Shown: in pieces, positions 50,881-62,452 of the stretch
Layout: every line of letters begins with the position of its first letter
Numbering within the stretch: the stretch's first letter is position 1
The notes under the pieces: generated by a model
Seen by the model: only the letters and a program-made list of their open reading frames with translations
Database searches by the model: none
What the model was told of the DNA's origin: nothing
Assembly (NCBI GenBank): GCA_951799405.1
Contig: OX637333.1
Coordinates: 18,475,960-18,539,959, forward strand
Source of the DNA: Agapetus fuscipes
Taxonomy: Eukaryota > Arthropoda > Insecta > Trichoptera > Glossosomatidae
Direction: 5' to 3'
DNA: 64,000 bases
Program-made: the position numbers and the translations under genes

Positions 50881-50889
50881 CAATTTATA

Positions 50890-51103
50890 GATGAGGCTGA
50901 CTAGATATAGATATACTGTAAAAATTGGTTCACTTTGCCAATGCCGCCCTTATTTTAGGGAAGGTGTCGCATGAGTTGCAAGAACAGATCACGGAATATA
51001 AAGTTGCAAGGTTGCACATTAAGATCAAGGTTTTTATTTTGTAAGTATACATGCGTAAACGCAAATTTGCCCGGGTCTGGTTGTGAGTATGCATAAACAA
51101 AGA
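50890..51103 (+). mobile_element. LINE-1x tail, directly after the previous one
   Basis: GATGAGGCTGACTAGATATA, then GGTTCACTTTGCCAATGCCG and AGTATACATGCGTAAACGC. Tandem arrangement as at 25 kb. Confidence 0.72.
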
Positions 51104-51154
51104 CCTTCTGTACTTGGGCGCAAGTGTTTTACCAGTTTTACAGCTATCAAAAAT

Positions 51155-51177
51155 GAACCCCTAGTGCCTAGGGGTTC
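51155..51177. repeat. Perfect 10-bp stem palindrome
   Basis: GAACCCCTAG-TGC-CTAGGGGTTC, followed by a weaker TGCCAA/TTGGCA stem at 51184-51204. Confidence 0.85.
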
Positions 51178-51231
51178 GGGACTGCCAAACCCAAAAATTG
51201 GCAAAAAGGTTAATATTTAATTAAAGGTAAT

Positions 51232-51479
51232 CTAGACTAGCATATTTGAAATACGATAACGTTGGTTCGATTCCTGCCTCCTTGATTATAGTTTTGACCC
51301 TGGTTCAACTGACATCATTGGAAATTTTTTAAAGATATTTCATTTCCAATCAAAATATTATACTTAATTTCCAAATTATGATGGAAAATTGATGAATTAA
51401 TTATGAATTGATGAAGTTATTACCTGTTTCTGGCCTCACAATCAGCCATTTCAATCTTCTTCACACATTTATCTTTAAA
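51232..51479 (+). mobile_element. SINE-C, diverged
   Basis: ACGTTGGTTCGATTCCTGCC (B box), TTTTGACCCTGGTTCAACTG, then ACCTGTTTCTGGCC and a TCTTCTTCACACATTTATCT tail. The A box is lost. Confidence 0.65.
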
Positions 51480-51739
51480 CGAAAAAATATACACGCTAAG
51501 GAAGAGTCGATATCTCTTCACGCCATCGATTCCAGCTTTATTGAGCCTTTTTATCAGATAGTCGGGAAGGGTTTGCCTCAAAATTGAGTGCAGGATCTAG
51601 GGCGTCTTCCGCCCAGGGCAGGAAGGCAATAAACGCGGTAAGCACCACTAATGGGCCACCCAGGGAAGGGTGCGCGTCTTACGTTGTCGAGACGAATGGA
51701 CTTGACAACCAACCGACCTTAACAACCAATAATAAAATT

Positions 51740-51860
51740 AGTTTGCTTTTTCCCAAGCAGACCAGCCGTGTGACGAATTTCTTTGTTTTTTCATTGGTTG
51801 ACTTTTTCACATAGCAACCTGTCCAGGTGACGTTCCAATATTTTCCAGGCTTCTTTGTGG
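51740..51860 (+). repeat. GTTGCTAGGG-family fragments
   Basis: GCTTTTTCCCAAGCAGACCA with GCCGTGTGACG, and CATAGCAACCTGTCCAGGTG. Heavily diverged. Confidence 0.4.
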
Positions 51861-52360
51861 CGTTTTTTTTTAAATACCACAAACGAAATATGTAATTAAG
51901 CTGCACATATAATGCAACTGTGTTTTACGAGTAAATCGGCTCTATCCCACATATTCATGAAAAAGGTTTGTAATTAACTGAAGACTTATCTGAAAATAGC
52001 CAAGAGGCCGAACCGTTCAAAACTCACTATTTATTTATTGACAGATATTAATAAAAATATCTGTAGAATTAAACAGATTTTTTTTCAAAAAGGTTTTTTT
52101 TAAATGGAGCTCTACAAGGTTTCCGCTGAAACATTTCATAAAAAGGGTTTGTATTTTTATCCGTTTAAATGTCAACTTTTCCGTTTAAAAAGAGGTTTAA
52201 ACCAGGTGTTTGGTTTAACCCATCAAAATATTAAGACCGCAGATATTTATAACAAAAGTAGGACCCTTTTTTTATTAAAACAAAAATGCATCTCGAAAGA
52301 ATGGACGATTAAAGATTGATAAAAAGAGTTTTAATTAATTAATAAGTGAGATTTTAAATA

Positions 52361-52799
52361 ATGCTTTATAAAGGTACCGGATGCCTTGTGCCGATCGAAG
52401 GGATGATGAACTCGCAGAAATACAGAGACTTGCTAGAACAGAGATTGGAAGTTGAACTAAGAAAAGTTGATGCCAACGGTCAAGAAGTTTTTCAACAGGA
52501 TTCGGCTCCATGCCACGTGTCTAAGATCATGATGAAATATTTCAAGGACAAAAATATATCATGCCTTGAATGGCCAGGAAACTCACCGGACCTTAATCCC
52601 ATTGAAAATCTGTGGGCTATTGTAAAAGCTAGACTTCGTAAAACAGATTGCACAACAAAAACAAAACTGATTGAGGCTGTAATCCATACATGGTTTCGAG
52701 ACCAGCAAATATCAGAAAATTGTAAAAAAACTTGTCGATTCTATGCCGAAACGTGTTAAAGAAGTTATAAAAGTCAAGGGAGGACACATTTTCTATTAA
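52361..52799 (+). pseudogene. Tc1-like transposase, truncated and frameshifted
   Basis: Encodes YKGTGCLVPIEGMMNSQKYR, then the DDE catalytic region VFQQDSAPCHVSK and LEWPGNSPDLNPIENLWAIV. The second Asp (QQDSAPCH) and the final acidic residue (NPIEN) of Tc1/mariner transposases are visible. The first catalytic Asp and the DNA-binding half are absent. A run of seven A at 52724-52730 shifts the frame near the end; the other frame continues to a stop at 52797-52799. No terminal inverted repeats were found. Confidence 0.85.
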
Positions 52800-53164
52800 A
52801 ACATTTAAATTGTATTCATGTATCTGTTTTTTTGTTCCATAACTAATAAATGTTGCTTTTTTCAAATGTTCACTTGTGTTCACATTAATTATAACAATAC
52901 TGTAGATGCAAGTACAAGAAAAAGGATAAAGAAACCTCAAAATACAGTTCAGAAGGTCTGAAAATCATGTTGTTAAGAAGCAGGGCTTAACTACTCCTAG
53001 AACAGATTTCCGCCTTCACTGGAGAGAACAGCGTAATGGCGATTTGGGGTGGTGGAGAACAATGAAGCCTTTTACACCCCATATTTGGAAACTAAAGGAG
53101 AGTATCAGAATAAGAAGCAGAAAATTTTGAGCAGAAAGAGTGGTAAGACAGGAGGGAGGTAGAT

Positions 53165-53290
53165 ATATCTGTAGTCTAGTGTTTTACGCTTCGGACTTGT
53201 AATCGGAAAGTCGTGGACTCGAATTCCAGTGTAGCACAAAAAAAAGTTTTAGTTTTCCAAAATAGCTCATAAATTCTTCTGCTTCTACTA
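53165..53290 (+). mobile_element. SINE-B, 5' part
   Basis: TCTGTAGTCTAGTGTTTTAC and GTCGTGGACTCGAATTCCAG correspond to the A and B boxes; it fades after AGTTTTCCAAAATAGCTC. A second, weaker inverse head lies at 53562-53610 (CATGAATCGAACCCACAACC). Confidence 0.6.
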
Positions 53291-53684
53291 AAAGTTGAGC
53301 AATATTTTGTATGAATCATACCTCAAAAACCCTCGTCAAGTTTGATTGTCGCTTGTCAGAGCGTTTTACGTTTTACAAGTACACAATACATGAAAAACAT
53401 TCGTTTTTATTCTTTTTTACAAAGCTACTGACAAAAATCTATTCTTATAATAAGCACCACAATCATGATGGTTGGTGTCTCCGCTAATTAACAAAAATGG
53501 CTTTTACCGTGGTCGCCAGGTGTCAGCCTACAATTCGGAGCAATGATCGAAAATTTATCCATTTTTTTTGGGCTGCCATGAATCGAACCCACAACCTTTC
53601 CAAACTAGAGTAAGGGCAAGTATTTCTGTAAATTTGTAACCATCGTCTCTGTACTGAAGTTTTCCATACCTCATACATCTAAGA

Positions 53685-53845
53685 GTAGAATGAGTAGGAG
53701 AAAAGGAGTGGTAGTAGGAGTCGTGGTAATAAGGTGTGTAGAAAGCGTAGAATGGGAGGAATGAGTAGGATGGTAGAAAGAGTAGGAGAGTAGAGGGAGT
53801 AGGATGGGAAGAAGGAGCAGAAAGAGTAGAGGAGTGTGAGAAGTG
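53685..53845. repeat. Purine-rich degenerate tandem repeat (GTAGGA-like)
   Basis: GAGTAGGA, GTAGAAAG and AGGAGTGGTAG-like words repeat in a strand almost free of cytosine. The minus-strand frame (HSSTLSAPSSHPTPSTLLLF) is a by-product of this composition. Confidence 0.7.
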
Positions 53846-54301
53846 TTCACGGTCCTGGATCACGCGCCGCCACTTAGGCCTGGCGGGGATTACGATGGAT
53901 AAACACTCAAGAGATGCGGGGACTTGCTTTTTATATGGAGCTGAGGTATAACAAAAAATAAAGTTGTTTATTTTTTATATCAGTAACTATCGGAGCTCCG
54001 CGTGTTTTACTACAAATGCTGAATCATCTTTTCAACAGGTAAGGGAGTCAGACTTACTCAACAAGGCTGAAATGGTTTTTGTTTGTAATCCGACCGACAT
54101 CAAAGCTCACACCATTCACTATGAAGGCAATTCAGTGATTTTCTGAAAATTCGGTCAAAATTTGATTGAGCGACTTATCTTGGCATTAACCTCGGATATT
54201 ACGTTTGTACAAAAATACATAAAGAAAATACAACGAATAAACTAAATATGCCGTTTTAATTTCCAAACCATTCGGTAAAAAAACTGTTTTAGTTAATTGA
54301 T

Positions 54302-54560
54302 GACCTTGACTTATAGGTTGGTATGAGGCTGACCACCCATACTGTAAAAAATGGTTCACTTTGCCAATGTCACCCCTGTTTCAGGGAATGTCGGCAGGAG
54401 TTGCAGGGCTTATGTTCATTTGGGTTTGGATTTTATTTGTAAGTACACAATCAGCATTTGTAAGCGCGAACTACACGTGTTTGTTTGTGGGCATGCATCT
54501 GGGAGCTTTAAATGAATATATCCTTGCAGCTTAGATTGTAGATTGTAGATTGGATGACCT
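54302..54560 (+). mobile_element. LINE-1x tail, young solo copy
   Basis: CCTTGACTTATAGGTTGGTA through CCTTGCAGCTTAGATTGTAG, with three GATTGTA units at the end. All conserved blocks are present. Confidence 0.9.
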
Positions 54561-54699
54561 CGTGACGAGGCTGCACTGTACTACACTATTTTGTGAAGTT
54601 TAATTTTTTTTTTAATTTATTTCTTTGGCAATGTTGCAGCAACACAATCATGAATAATTCATAATTCCACAATAACATTATTTTTTTCTCAGCGTCAGT

Positions 54700-55005
54700 C
54701 CGGTCGATAGCTCAGTTGGTAGAGTGCTTGCATTCCATGCCAACAGCTCGGGTTCGAATCTCACTGAGGGTTTCCCGTTTTGGTGTTTATTTAAACCCAA
54801 AATAAAGTACAGGTAAGGTGTACTCAGCCTTAACAAGAAATGAGTACGAGCCACGTCGAGAGCTGGGAAACTCCCACTACAACTGAAGTGATTAGTTTAA
54901 GGCCGGCCCGTTTACCTGTAAAAATTCACTTCCACTTGCCACATGCAAACCCTTCGGCAAAAACACGGCAAGAAGTTACACTATATGTATAGTTTAGTAG
55001 CCAAC
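54700..55005 (+). mobile_element. SINE-A, full length
   Basis: CCGGTCGATAGCTCAGTTGG, then GCTCGGGTTCGAATCTCACT, TAAACCCAAAATAAAGTACA, CACTACAACTGAAGTG and CAAGAAGTTACACTATATGT. Has both Pol III promoter boxes. Confidence 0.87.
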
Positions 55006-55397
55006 AAAGCTATCGCCTTGTCTACTCAACTATTATATCAAATTGAGGTTCAGTGTTTCGTCAACTATTCAAAGATTGAAACTTTTTGTTCTTCCCTTTT
55101 ACTCCGTTCCAGAATTGTCTGACTGAGTTATTTGCACAAAGCAGTTCACGTTAGTAATCCCCTCATGATGGCTGGAAAGAAAGAAATCGCGTGCAAAGGG
55201 TTAACGAATGATCCGTGTCGACCCCGTGCGTTCCAGACTCCGCACATTTGTAAATATACATTTTATTGGATGTGTTTCCCCACTTGGTCTATACGTATCA
55301 ACGTTTTCAGGGGTTTCACAGTTCTCTTAGAAGAAAATTTGTTGCGAAATAAGGCATTGTTAACTGCATTTAGTCAAAATCATTTTTTTTATCTTTG

Positions 55398-55545
55398 TCC
55401 TTGACTAGAAGGTTTGGATAAGTTCACTTTGCCACTGTTTAAGAGAAGATTGACAAGAGTTGTAGGGCTTATTTTCAAGACTGGCTTTTTATTTTGTGAG
55501 TGTTTATACAATATGTATGAATGTGAACTTACACGCTTTTAAATA
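55398..55545 (+). mobile_element. LINE-1x tail, deleted
   Basis: CCTTGACTAGAAGGTTTGG, then GTTCACTTTGCCACTGTTTA and GTTTATACAATATGTATGAA. Large internal gaps. Confidence 0.6.
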
Positions 55546-55555
55546 AAGTTGTTTA

Positions 55556-55770
55556 GAGGAATGCAATTTACCAACCTATTTTTTCTGGCCAGAAAGAGGG
55601 ATTTTCATTATCAATTTATTATGCATTGCATTTATTTATTAGTTAATATTCACCCAATGACATATGTTGAAGTAGGGTCAAATTTATTGTTAAGAGGCTG
55701 AAGGGAATCGAACCAGCCTTGCTTTATTTCAATCACGCTAGCTGCGATTGATACGCTTGGGTATAGCGCT
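55556..55770 (-). mobile_element. SINE-C
   Basis: Inverse of the 15593 copy: GGAATGCAATTTACCAACCT, TTCTGGCCAGAAAG, GTAGGGTCAAATTT and the B box inverse GGGAATCGAACCAGCC. Confidence 0.7.
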
Positions 55771-56244
55771 GACAGATGTTTTATGAAAGGAAGACAAAAA
55801 AGTAAAATAAAGAAAATTAAAATAATGAACTATGATTAAGAAAGAAAGGGTAAATTAATATATATGCTAATTTGTTTTCCGACAATGTCAGTTTTGGTGT
55901 GTCCAAAATAAACAAAGAGGTCTGAGGAATTGTATTGAATAATTAATGGTCAGACTTTGTAATGACAAGAAAGTTGGAGACGGCGCGGCGGTTCAAGGAA
56001 CTGTCAGATGTCGCGCCAAAACACAGCATTGCGCGCGAAAAATTACTGGCAAACTGTCAAAAAACTTTGAATGAAGACTTTTTATATGAGGTTTTTATTA
56101 TATGAAAATACACGAACAAAAATACAGGCCTAAGAAAGACAGTATTTTTTTTAAGTATGGCATTAATTAGGCTACCTGATGATGCAAACGGTTTTCTTGC
56201 AAAACCGGTGGAACTTTGTGTCCTCAAAGTAATTTAGCCTGGAA

Positions 56245-56545
56245 ATCACGCATAACGTGCCTCTTATGGTGCTCTTTCATAAAGTCATGAACAGCTTAAT
56301 AAACAGTCCCACTCTGTTGGAAAGCTACAGGTTGCATGTGTCTGAAGACGACACCCGAGGGCGAAGACATGACTTATTTCATGTACCGAAAAGCCGCACT
56401 GTGACCCGGAGTATGAAGTTCTTAAAGAGGTCTAATATAGAAAGTTTCAAGAGTAAGTTAATAAGATTTACAAATCTAGCAAAAGAGTTCTTCCCAGCGT
56501 GTTGATAGCTGTACGGGGGCACCGTAATTAGGGTAAACTGTTGTG
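56245..56545 (+). mobile_element. LINE fragment, same family as 32720
   Basis: Encodes HKVMNSLINSPTLLESYRLH, RGRRHDLFHVPKSRTVT and FTNLAKEFFPAC, then shares the DNA sequence GTAATTAGGGTAA with 33018 in the 3' part. This confirms a retroposon end. Confidence 0.7.
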
Positions 56546-57039
56546 TAAAAAAAAAACTTTTATTCTTTATCCAGTCTGTGTTTTCATACCCCCAGGTTAT
56601 TTCCCTTCAGACACTGCCATGTTTTTTGCAATTTCTGAATTCAGAATAATTCCCCATTCAGTTTGATGGAACATAGGGAGGATCACTTCTCCGTCCACTG
56701 CAATTAACGTCTCCCACCACGTGGAGGTTAATGGCTTCATATGCTGCCCCTCCTTTTCCATGTCACTCCTGACCTAGGCTGCCAAAGATCATTACAACTC
56801 AATCCTTAAGCTTTCTATACCTTTGACTTAACTTTCTATCTAAATATTATAAAATTGAATGAATGTAGAGATGTATTTATATTTCGTGTTGATTCCTAAG
56901 CCACTAAACAGATTATATATATTTTTTAGAAAACATGCAAAGTCTTTCCAGAATGGGTCCTGTGCAGTTTGATGCTGAACAAATTTAAAACTCTATTTAC
57001 AATTTCCCAGCAGCGCGGACGGTAAAATCTGAAATTTTT

Positions 57040-57265
57040 CGTCCGGTCGACAGCTGAGTTGGCAGAATACTCGCATTCCACGCCAGAGGGCTAAGATTCG
57101 ATCCCCACTGCGGGTGTTAGAAATGAAATGTTTATTTCAAACCTAAAATAAAAAAACTAGAAAACCCTGAGTACGAGGAAAGTGATTGGAGGTAAAGTCA
57201 GCTTGCTTACTTGTAAAAATAAACAGGTTCCACATGCGACTTTCCAGGAATAACTCGGCAATGCA
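57040..57265 (+). mobile_element. SINE-A, diverged
   Basis: CCGGTCGACAGCTGAGTTGG, B box AGATTCGATCCCCACT, TTTCAAACCTAAAATAAAAA, ending ACTCGGCAATG. Confidence 0.75.
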
Positions 57266-57689
57266 CTTTTGAAGATGTATCCCTAAGGTTGCGGTAAGAG
57301 TCTTTAATCAAGAAAAAGGAGAAACAGGGAAAAAATTCTCAAAAACTTTCTTCCGTTTTTTCGCGATTTTCATCAGAGTGTAAATGAGCGCCATCATCGA
57401 GCATTCCCCGCATCATCTTCAAGGCGTTTCTCTTCCTGGGTGTGGACCTCCTCCTCTTCCATGCCGCCCCCTCTACTGGGATTTATAGTTCAATTAAGAA
57501 CGCATTTAGCGGTCTCGTACCCTCTACCATGAGCGCGCTACTCGGACGCTTCTGTGGTACAACCAAACACCGCTAGCGGAATACTAACTAGGGACTCATT
57601 GCAGTGAAAATAAAGACCAATTTATCGAATGTGCATAAATTCCACGATTTTTAGTTTATTTTTTGAATTAATGATTTGCAACGTTGAAC

Positions 57690-57815
57690 AACGAGGCAAG
57701 GGCCTGGTACATATGGCTGGATCAGCGTAAAAGAAGGAAATGTATAAAAAGTTTGTGGATATGAATGAATTGAAAGAGATATGCAAGGATATAAAAAACG
57801 GAGGTAAATCTGCAG
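57690..57815 (+). mobile_element. LINE-1x C-terminal scrap
   Basis: Encodes KRRKCMKKFVDMNELKEICK and DIKNGG, matching the end of the main LINE protein (KRRACMKKVMTLDEMKEVCK). About 100 bp separate it from the tail at 57916, which is in the opposite orientation. Confidence 0.65.
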
Positions 57816-57915
57816 AGGCTCTCTGGCCACTCCTAGCGGAATGACCGCACCTCGCGAGATGGAAAACGTTTGTGTTTACTAATAAATTTAATGAAAATAA
57901 AAAAGTAGAATTGTT

Positions 57916-58164
57916 TTCTAAATCTAAATCTAAGCTGCAAAGATATGTATCATTTGAGATTCATATTAAATGCATTCCCACAAGCAGACATGCATAATTT
58001 CGCGCTTACACATGCTGCATGTGGACCTACAATATAAAAAACCCAATCTCAAATGAACATAAGCCCTGCAACTCTTGCCGACCTTCCCTGAAGCAGGGGT
58101 GACATTGGCAAAGTGAACCATTTTTTACAGTATGGGTGGTCAGCCGCATACCAACCTATCAGTC
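57916..58164 (-). mobile_element. LINE-1x tail, near-identical to 45630-45895
   Basis: It differs from the tail of the LINE at 45630 by about one base in 240 (ATTCCCAC against ATTTCCAC) and has the same TCTAAATCTAAATCTAAG end. It stops abruptly at AACCTATCAGTC, the point where several solo tails also start. Confidence 0.92.
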
Positions 58165-58244
58165 GTTTTAGTTAAATAAAATAAAGTAAAGATCAAAGAT
58201 GAATTTTCCCAATGTTAATACACAAACCATACAAAATATAACAC

Positions 58245-58345
58245 ACTATTTGTATGCCTTTCCCTAGCAACCCGTCCGGGTGACGACACAATTTTGTTTA
58301 TGCTAATTCATGTACGGACCTCATTAACGAGTAAAACCCAGTTGC
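58245..58345 (+). repeat. GTTGCTAGGG-family fragment
   Basis: GCCTTTCCCTAGCAACCCGT, GGGTGACGACACAATTTTGT and CTAATTCATGTACGGACCTC, matching 18405-18480. Confidence 0.6.
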
Positions 58346-58734
58346 TCTAAGAAAATCTGGTTCCATGACAAATGAAAACTGTTTTCAAATGTTTTGTTTA
58401 TTATTTTGTGATTCTTCATTCATCCAGGGACGCGACGGCCCTGATGTGGTCACACTGCTAGAACCGTTCTTAATCCAGGCCAGCTCATATTCTTATTAAA
58501 GCATTTGACCTTACTTCCACACTCCCCTTACAGGGTCCACTAGACCTTAGATGACATGAAATACGGAGGATCGACCTCCGAAAACTTAAACTATAAATCC
58601 CACCCTTAGATGCTGCCAAACTCAAATATTATTTAATTAACATTTGAACTACGTAGAATAATGAAAGATTAGTCATGAGAGGACTAAGCTTGGATTCCTC
58701 TGAGAGTGTCGAACGTTAAAGCTCAGCAGACACT

Positions 58735-58948
58735 TTCGGATCTCATGGCGTGATCAAATCACCTACGAGGAAGTCGTCCGACGCATGAATACCAAGAAAG
58801 AATATCTGCCAACAATTAAACATAGAAAGGTGATGTATTATTTACGCGAGGAATGAAAAATACCGCCTTCTCCATCTAATCATCCGAGGAAAGATTGAAA
58901 GGAAAAGATCTCAACGACGCCGAAGGACATCATGGCTGAAAAATCTGT
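58735..58948 (+). mobile_element. LINE fragment with stop codons
   Basis: Encodes ITYEEVVRRMNTKKEYLPTI and, after frame breaks, RLLHLIIRGKIERKRSQRRR and TSWLKNL. It is the same family as 43195-43735 (WLNNLRKWFG). A LINE-1x tail in the opposite orientation follows at once. Confidence 0.72.
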
Positions 58949-58949
58949 G

Positions 58950-59206
58950 ACAATCTATAATCCATAATCTAAGTTGCAAGGATATATTCATTCAAAGCTC
59001 TCAGATGTATGCCCACAAACAAACACGTGTAGTTCGCGCTTACAAATGCTGATTGTGTACTTACAAATAAAATCCAAACCTCAAATGAACATAAGCCCTG
59101 CAACTCTTGCCGACATTCCCTGAAACAGGGGTGACATTGGCAAAGTGAACCATTTTGTGCAGTATGGGTGGTCAGCCTCATACCAACCTATAAGTCAAGG
59201 AATACG
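58950..59206 (-). mobile_element. LINE-1x tail with some 3' UTR
   Basis: CTATAATCCATAATCTAAGT to AACCTATAAGTCAAGGAATA. It extends about 20 bp further into LINE 3' UTR (ACGAGCAATAAATAACA) than most solo tails. Confidence 0.88.
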
Positions 59207-60219
59207 AGCAATAAATAACATTTAAGTAAAAAAAAAAAACAACAAAACCTTAAAAAGAAATCTATACAAAAAAATGTGTAATGTGCAAAACAATGGTGTA
59301 ATAAAAACATCAAATCTCTTTTTAGAGCTGCAGAATCTAAAAAAAACGATTATTGCCAATCTTTGTAAAGAGTAGAAAGTAGTAAGAGAAAACACACACT
59401 TTAAAATGATGAAGCCAATTTCGAATTCATTAAAAGTAAGGTGTGCGTATAAAAAATACAAAAAGTTTTGCATGGTTAGTGAACTGTTAACGAAATCCAC
59501 CCAATGTAATCACAGAACCTAGAAATGAGGGTTGGAAAAGGTCTAGGAAAGAGTGATCCTCTGTGATATCTGTGAATCTCATATTTTCTCGTTGTTGTCG
59601 TCACTGCTTTCTAGTGCACGTCCTTTTTCCTCTTATTGTTTAGTCATAGCCTAATAAAATGTGTGCTGCTTAGATGGGAATTCTCTATCGACTGATCTAC
59701 CTCTTTATCTAAGTTGTAGTGCAATGTTGCCAAAAAGAAAAAAAAACGGACTAAAAATATGAATGTAAAACATACATCACAGATTTGTAGAGTAAAAGGG
59801 AGTGGATGGAGAGATAAGGTTCATTTTTATTTTAAAAAATAATCTTCAGTTACAGTTTGTGTATTTTTCAAATTCTTCACAAACACAATTCCTCTATTCC
59901 ATGGTAAATAAAAGCGCACTCAACAGTATAACAAATTGTTATTTAAACTGTTGGCCAATTTATCATGTCACGGCATGTTGTGGAGTTTCATATGTGGCCA
60001 AATCTGTGTAGTAGACATAACGTTCAATGTATGGAGAATAAGACAAATGAAATATTGCTCTTCTATGTACCTTCTATGTACGATTATACATGCATGCCAT
60101 TTTTGTGCGTCTTACAAGGCCTTCCATCCTTTGTACAAATATAAATCTTTGTAGATAGATAGTATGAGAGTCCTTCTGACACATACAGATGTGACGGACA
60201 AGAGGAACGGTTTCATGCT

Positions 60220-60300
60220 CTTTTTGTTGTCCAATTGATGGGTCAGATGGTAGAATGCTTGCGTTCCATACCAGTGGGCTAGGATTCAATCCTAACCACT
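60220..60300 (+). mobile_element. SINE-A head fragment
   Basis: TTGATGGGTCAGATGGTAGA and GGCTAGGATTCAATCCTAAC. Only the tRNA-like part survives. Confidence 0.6.
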
Positions 60301-61029
60301 AGATATTACCGACAGCCGTCACTTCAAGACTGATGTGTTCATCAAAATTTGTGGAGTGACAGTGCCACAAAAAGGCGTCAGTTAATCACAAAAGGGTGTC
60401 AGAAATGAAAGAGATGCAAAACAAAAATTATGGGATTTTTTTCAGCCACCATCTTATGTTATTATGAAAAAAATATATAAATACAACGTGGTAATAAATT
60501 AATGCCACTGAATCAAAGTCAAATTAATATATTTTTTTTGGGCACAACTTGCATTTTTATTAGCTATATTACCAATGGCAACTTGATAGAAAAGTACTCA
60601 ATTTTGCATTCCGTTAAGTGAAATGGAGAGCCCTCATAGATACCTCTGAACAATATCTATTTTATGAGTGTAAATGCAGAAATGACACTTATAAGCGACC
60701 ATCTATTGCGAACATAAGCCTTGTGGTTTATGTGAGTTGTAGTATTGTGGTATTTGAGATGAAAACTGAATTTTAATGCACTGGCGGAACGATGTTCTGG
60801 GAGATGAATCTAGAATGTGCGGGATAAGAAGTGAGTATTTGCAATTGAAGATAAAGAAAAATGGGATGAAATATACATCTAGAACATGCTATCATTGCAA
60901 GCTTAAAACATCAAATCATCCTTTTCTGTTCCAGAAAACAAAGTGGCATAAGTTACAAGGTCTTTGTTTATATAAGCAGTCTCAAGTATTGTAGGTAACG
61001 CTTTAGATTTGATATCAAAACATAGTGTA

Positions 61030-61165
61030 TAATACGGTGGATAGCTCAGATGATAGAATTATTGCGTTCCATAACATGGGGCTAAGGTTCGATCCCACCA
61101 AAGGTCAGAAATAATTTCCCATTTCGGGTTTATTTCAAGCCGAAAATAAAACTACCGGCAAAGCG
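61030..61165 (+). mobile_element. SINE-A, 5' half
   Basis: GGTGGATAGCTCAGATGATA, AAGGTTCGATCCCACC, then TTTCAAGCCGAAAATAAAAC. Truncated at the middle. Confidence 0.72.
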
Positions 61166-61194
61166 TGTAAAAGAGCTCTTGACGTGAATTTCAT

Positions 61195-61510
61195 ACAAAA
61201 TATTATCTTGTCCAGCCGTCATTTTCATTGCATACTTCTTTAACCTCTTCGACATTCATTACTCTTTTCGTGCATGCTCTTCTCTTTTTTTCACTCTGCA
61301 GATTTTAGTCATTTGCAATCTCGCTTATTTGATCAATCCATTATTTCCTTGGTCTTCTCCTTTTGATGTTTACCTTTGAAATTATTTCTATAAACTCTTT
61401 TAGTCAATTGTTCATCATCCATTCTTTTAACATGGCCATCTCATTTTACTCTTTTGTATTTTCACTCACGTTTCTCGTTTACACTGAACTCATTCATAGC
61501 CCAGTCATTT
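61195..61510 (-). mobile_element. LINE-1x C-terminus, heavily decayed
   Basis: The minus strand encodes fragments HVKRMDDEQLTKRVYR and KKRRACTKRVMNVEEVKEVC with several stops between. It matches residues near the end of the LINE at 12240. Confidence 0.7.
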
Positions 61511-61529
61511 CAGGCCTTATTATTTAAAG

Positions 61530-61768
61530 TCTAATAGGTTGGTATGAGGCTGACCCCCCATACTATAAATTTTTTTTCCAATGACACTTCGTTTAAGGGG
61601 GTTTCGGAAGTTGCAAGGGTTATGTTCATGTGAGGTTTGATTTGTTTTGTAAGTACACATGCCGCATGTGTAAACGTGAACTTACACGAGTCTGCATGTG
61701 GCCATGCATTGAGTAGAAGCCTTAAATGTCAATAAATCTTTGCAACTTTCATTAAAGATAGATTAAAA
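61530..61768 (+). mobile_element. LINE-1x tail
   Basis: TAATAGGTTGGTATGAGGCT to AATAAATCTTTGCAACTTTC. It lies back-to-back with the minus-strand fragment at 61195-61510. Confidence 0.8.
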
Positions 61769-62452
61769 CTCACCAACACGTCAGCTTGATCAGGGACGTA
61801 CATCCCACACAGACACATGTGCTTAATAGGTAGGAAATCTATGGTAATAAACGCATTTCCGCTTGATATTGAGATTTAAAATTTAAAAATTTCAGTTCGA
61901 TTGAAGCCATCATTAGCACTTCAGTCAAATTCAAATGAGTTATTTTAAAGGAATGGAAGGAAATATTTATTCTGAAATGTATTGGCTAATACCCTATGCA
62001 CGCGGCGGAGCTTTATATTTGTATATTAATTTATGTTGTAGATTTTTGAAAATACAAAATGTTGGGACTAAATCTGTAGAATTGATAAAAGAATGAGAAA
62101 AAATTGTTGCAAAATAAAATGGGACGATTACCATTCAACGTAAGTACTTGCGTGTGTTTGAAATGTAAATCGAACTCGCACAAACGAGTGTGCAAAGTTT
62201 TCCAATCTAAAAGACGATCCAATTATTGGTACTGTGTAATTTGGTCAATTTTATGGCGTTTGAATTATTCTTTTCTACCGTTTTCAAACAAAGATGTACA
62301 AAATATTGAAAAAACAAATAAAGACATAACAATGTTTACATTACATTGACTTATTTTCAAAAATTGAAAACCCACCAATTCATATAAAAGACATTGCAGC
62401 GTATGCCGGTTTCTTCCTGTACGCACGTGCCATGAAACATGATAGGTATCAT

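Noticed and set aside
59222..59500. Minus-strand frame MDFVNSSLTMQNFLYFLYAH as a Neto signal-peptide exon
   Set aside because: It is hydrophobic by AT-rich composition, has no suitable donor with one leftover base, and a long poly-F end.
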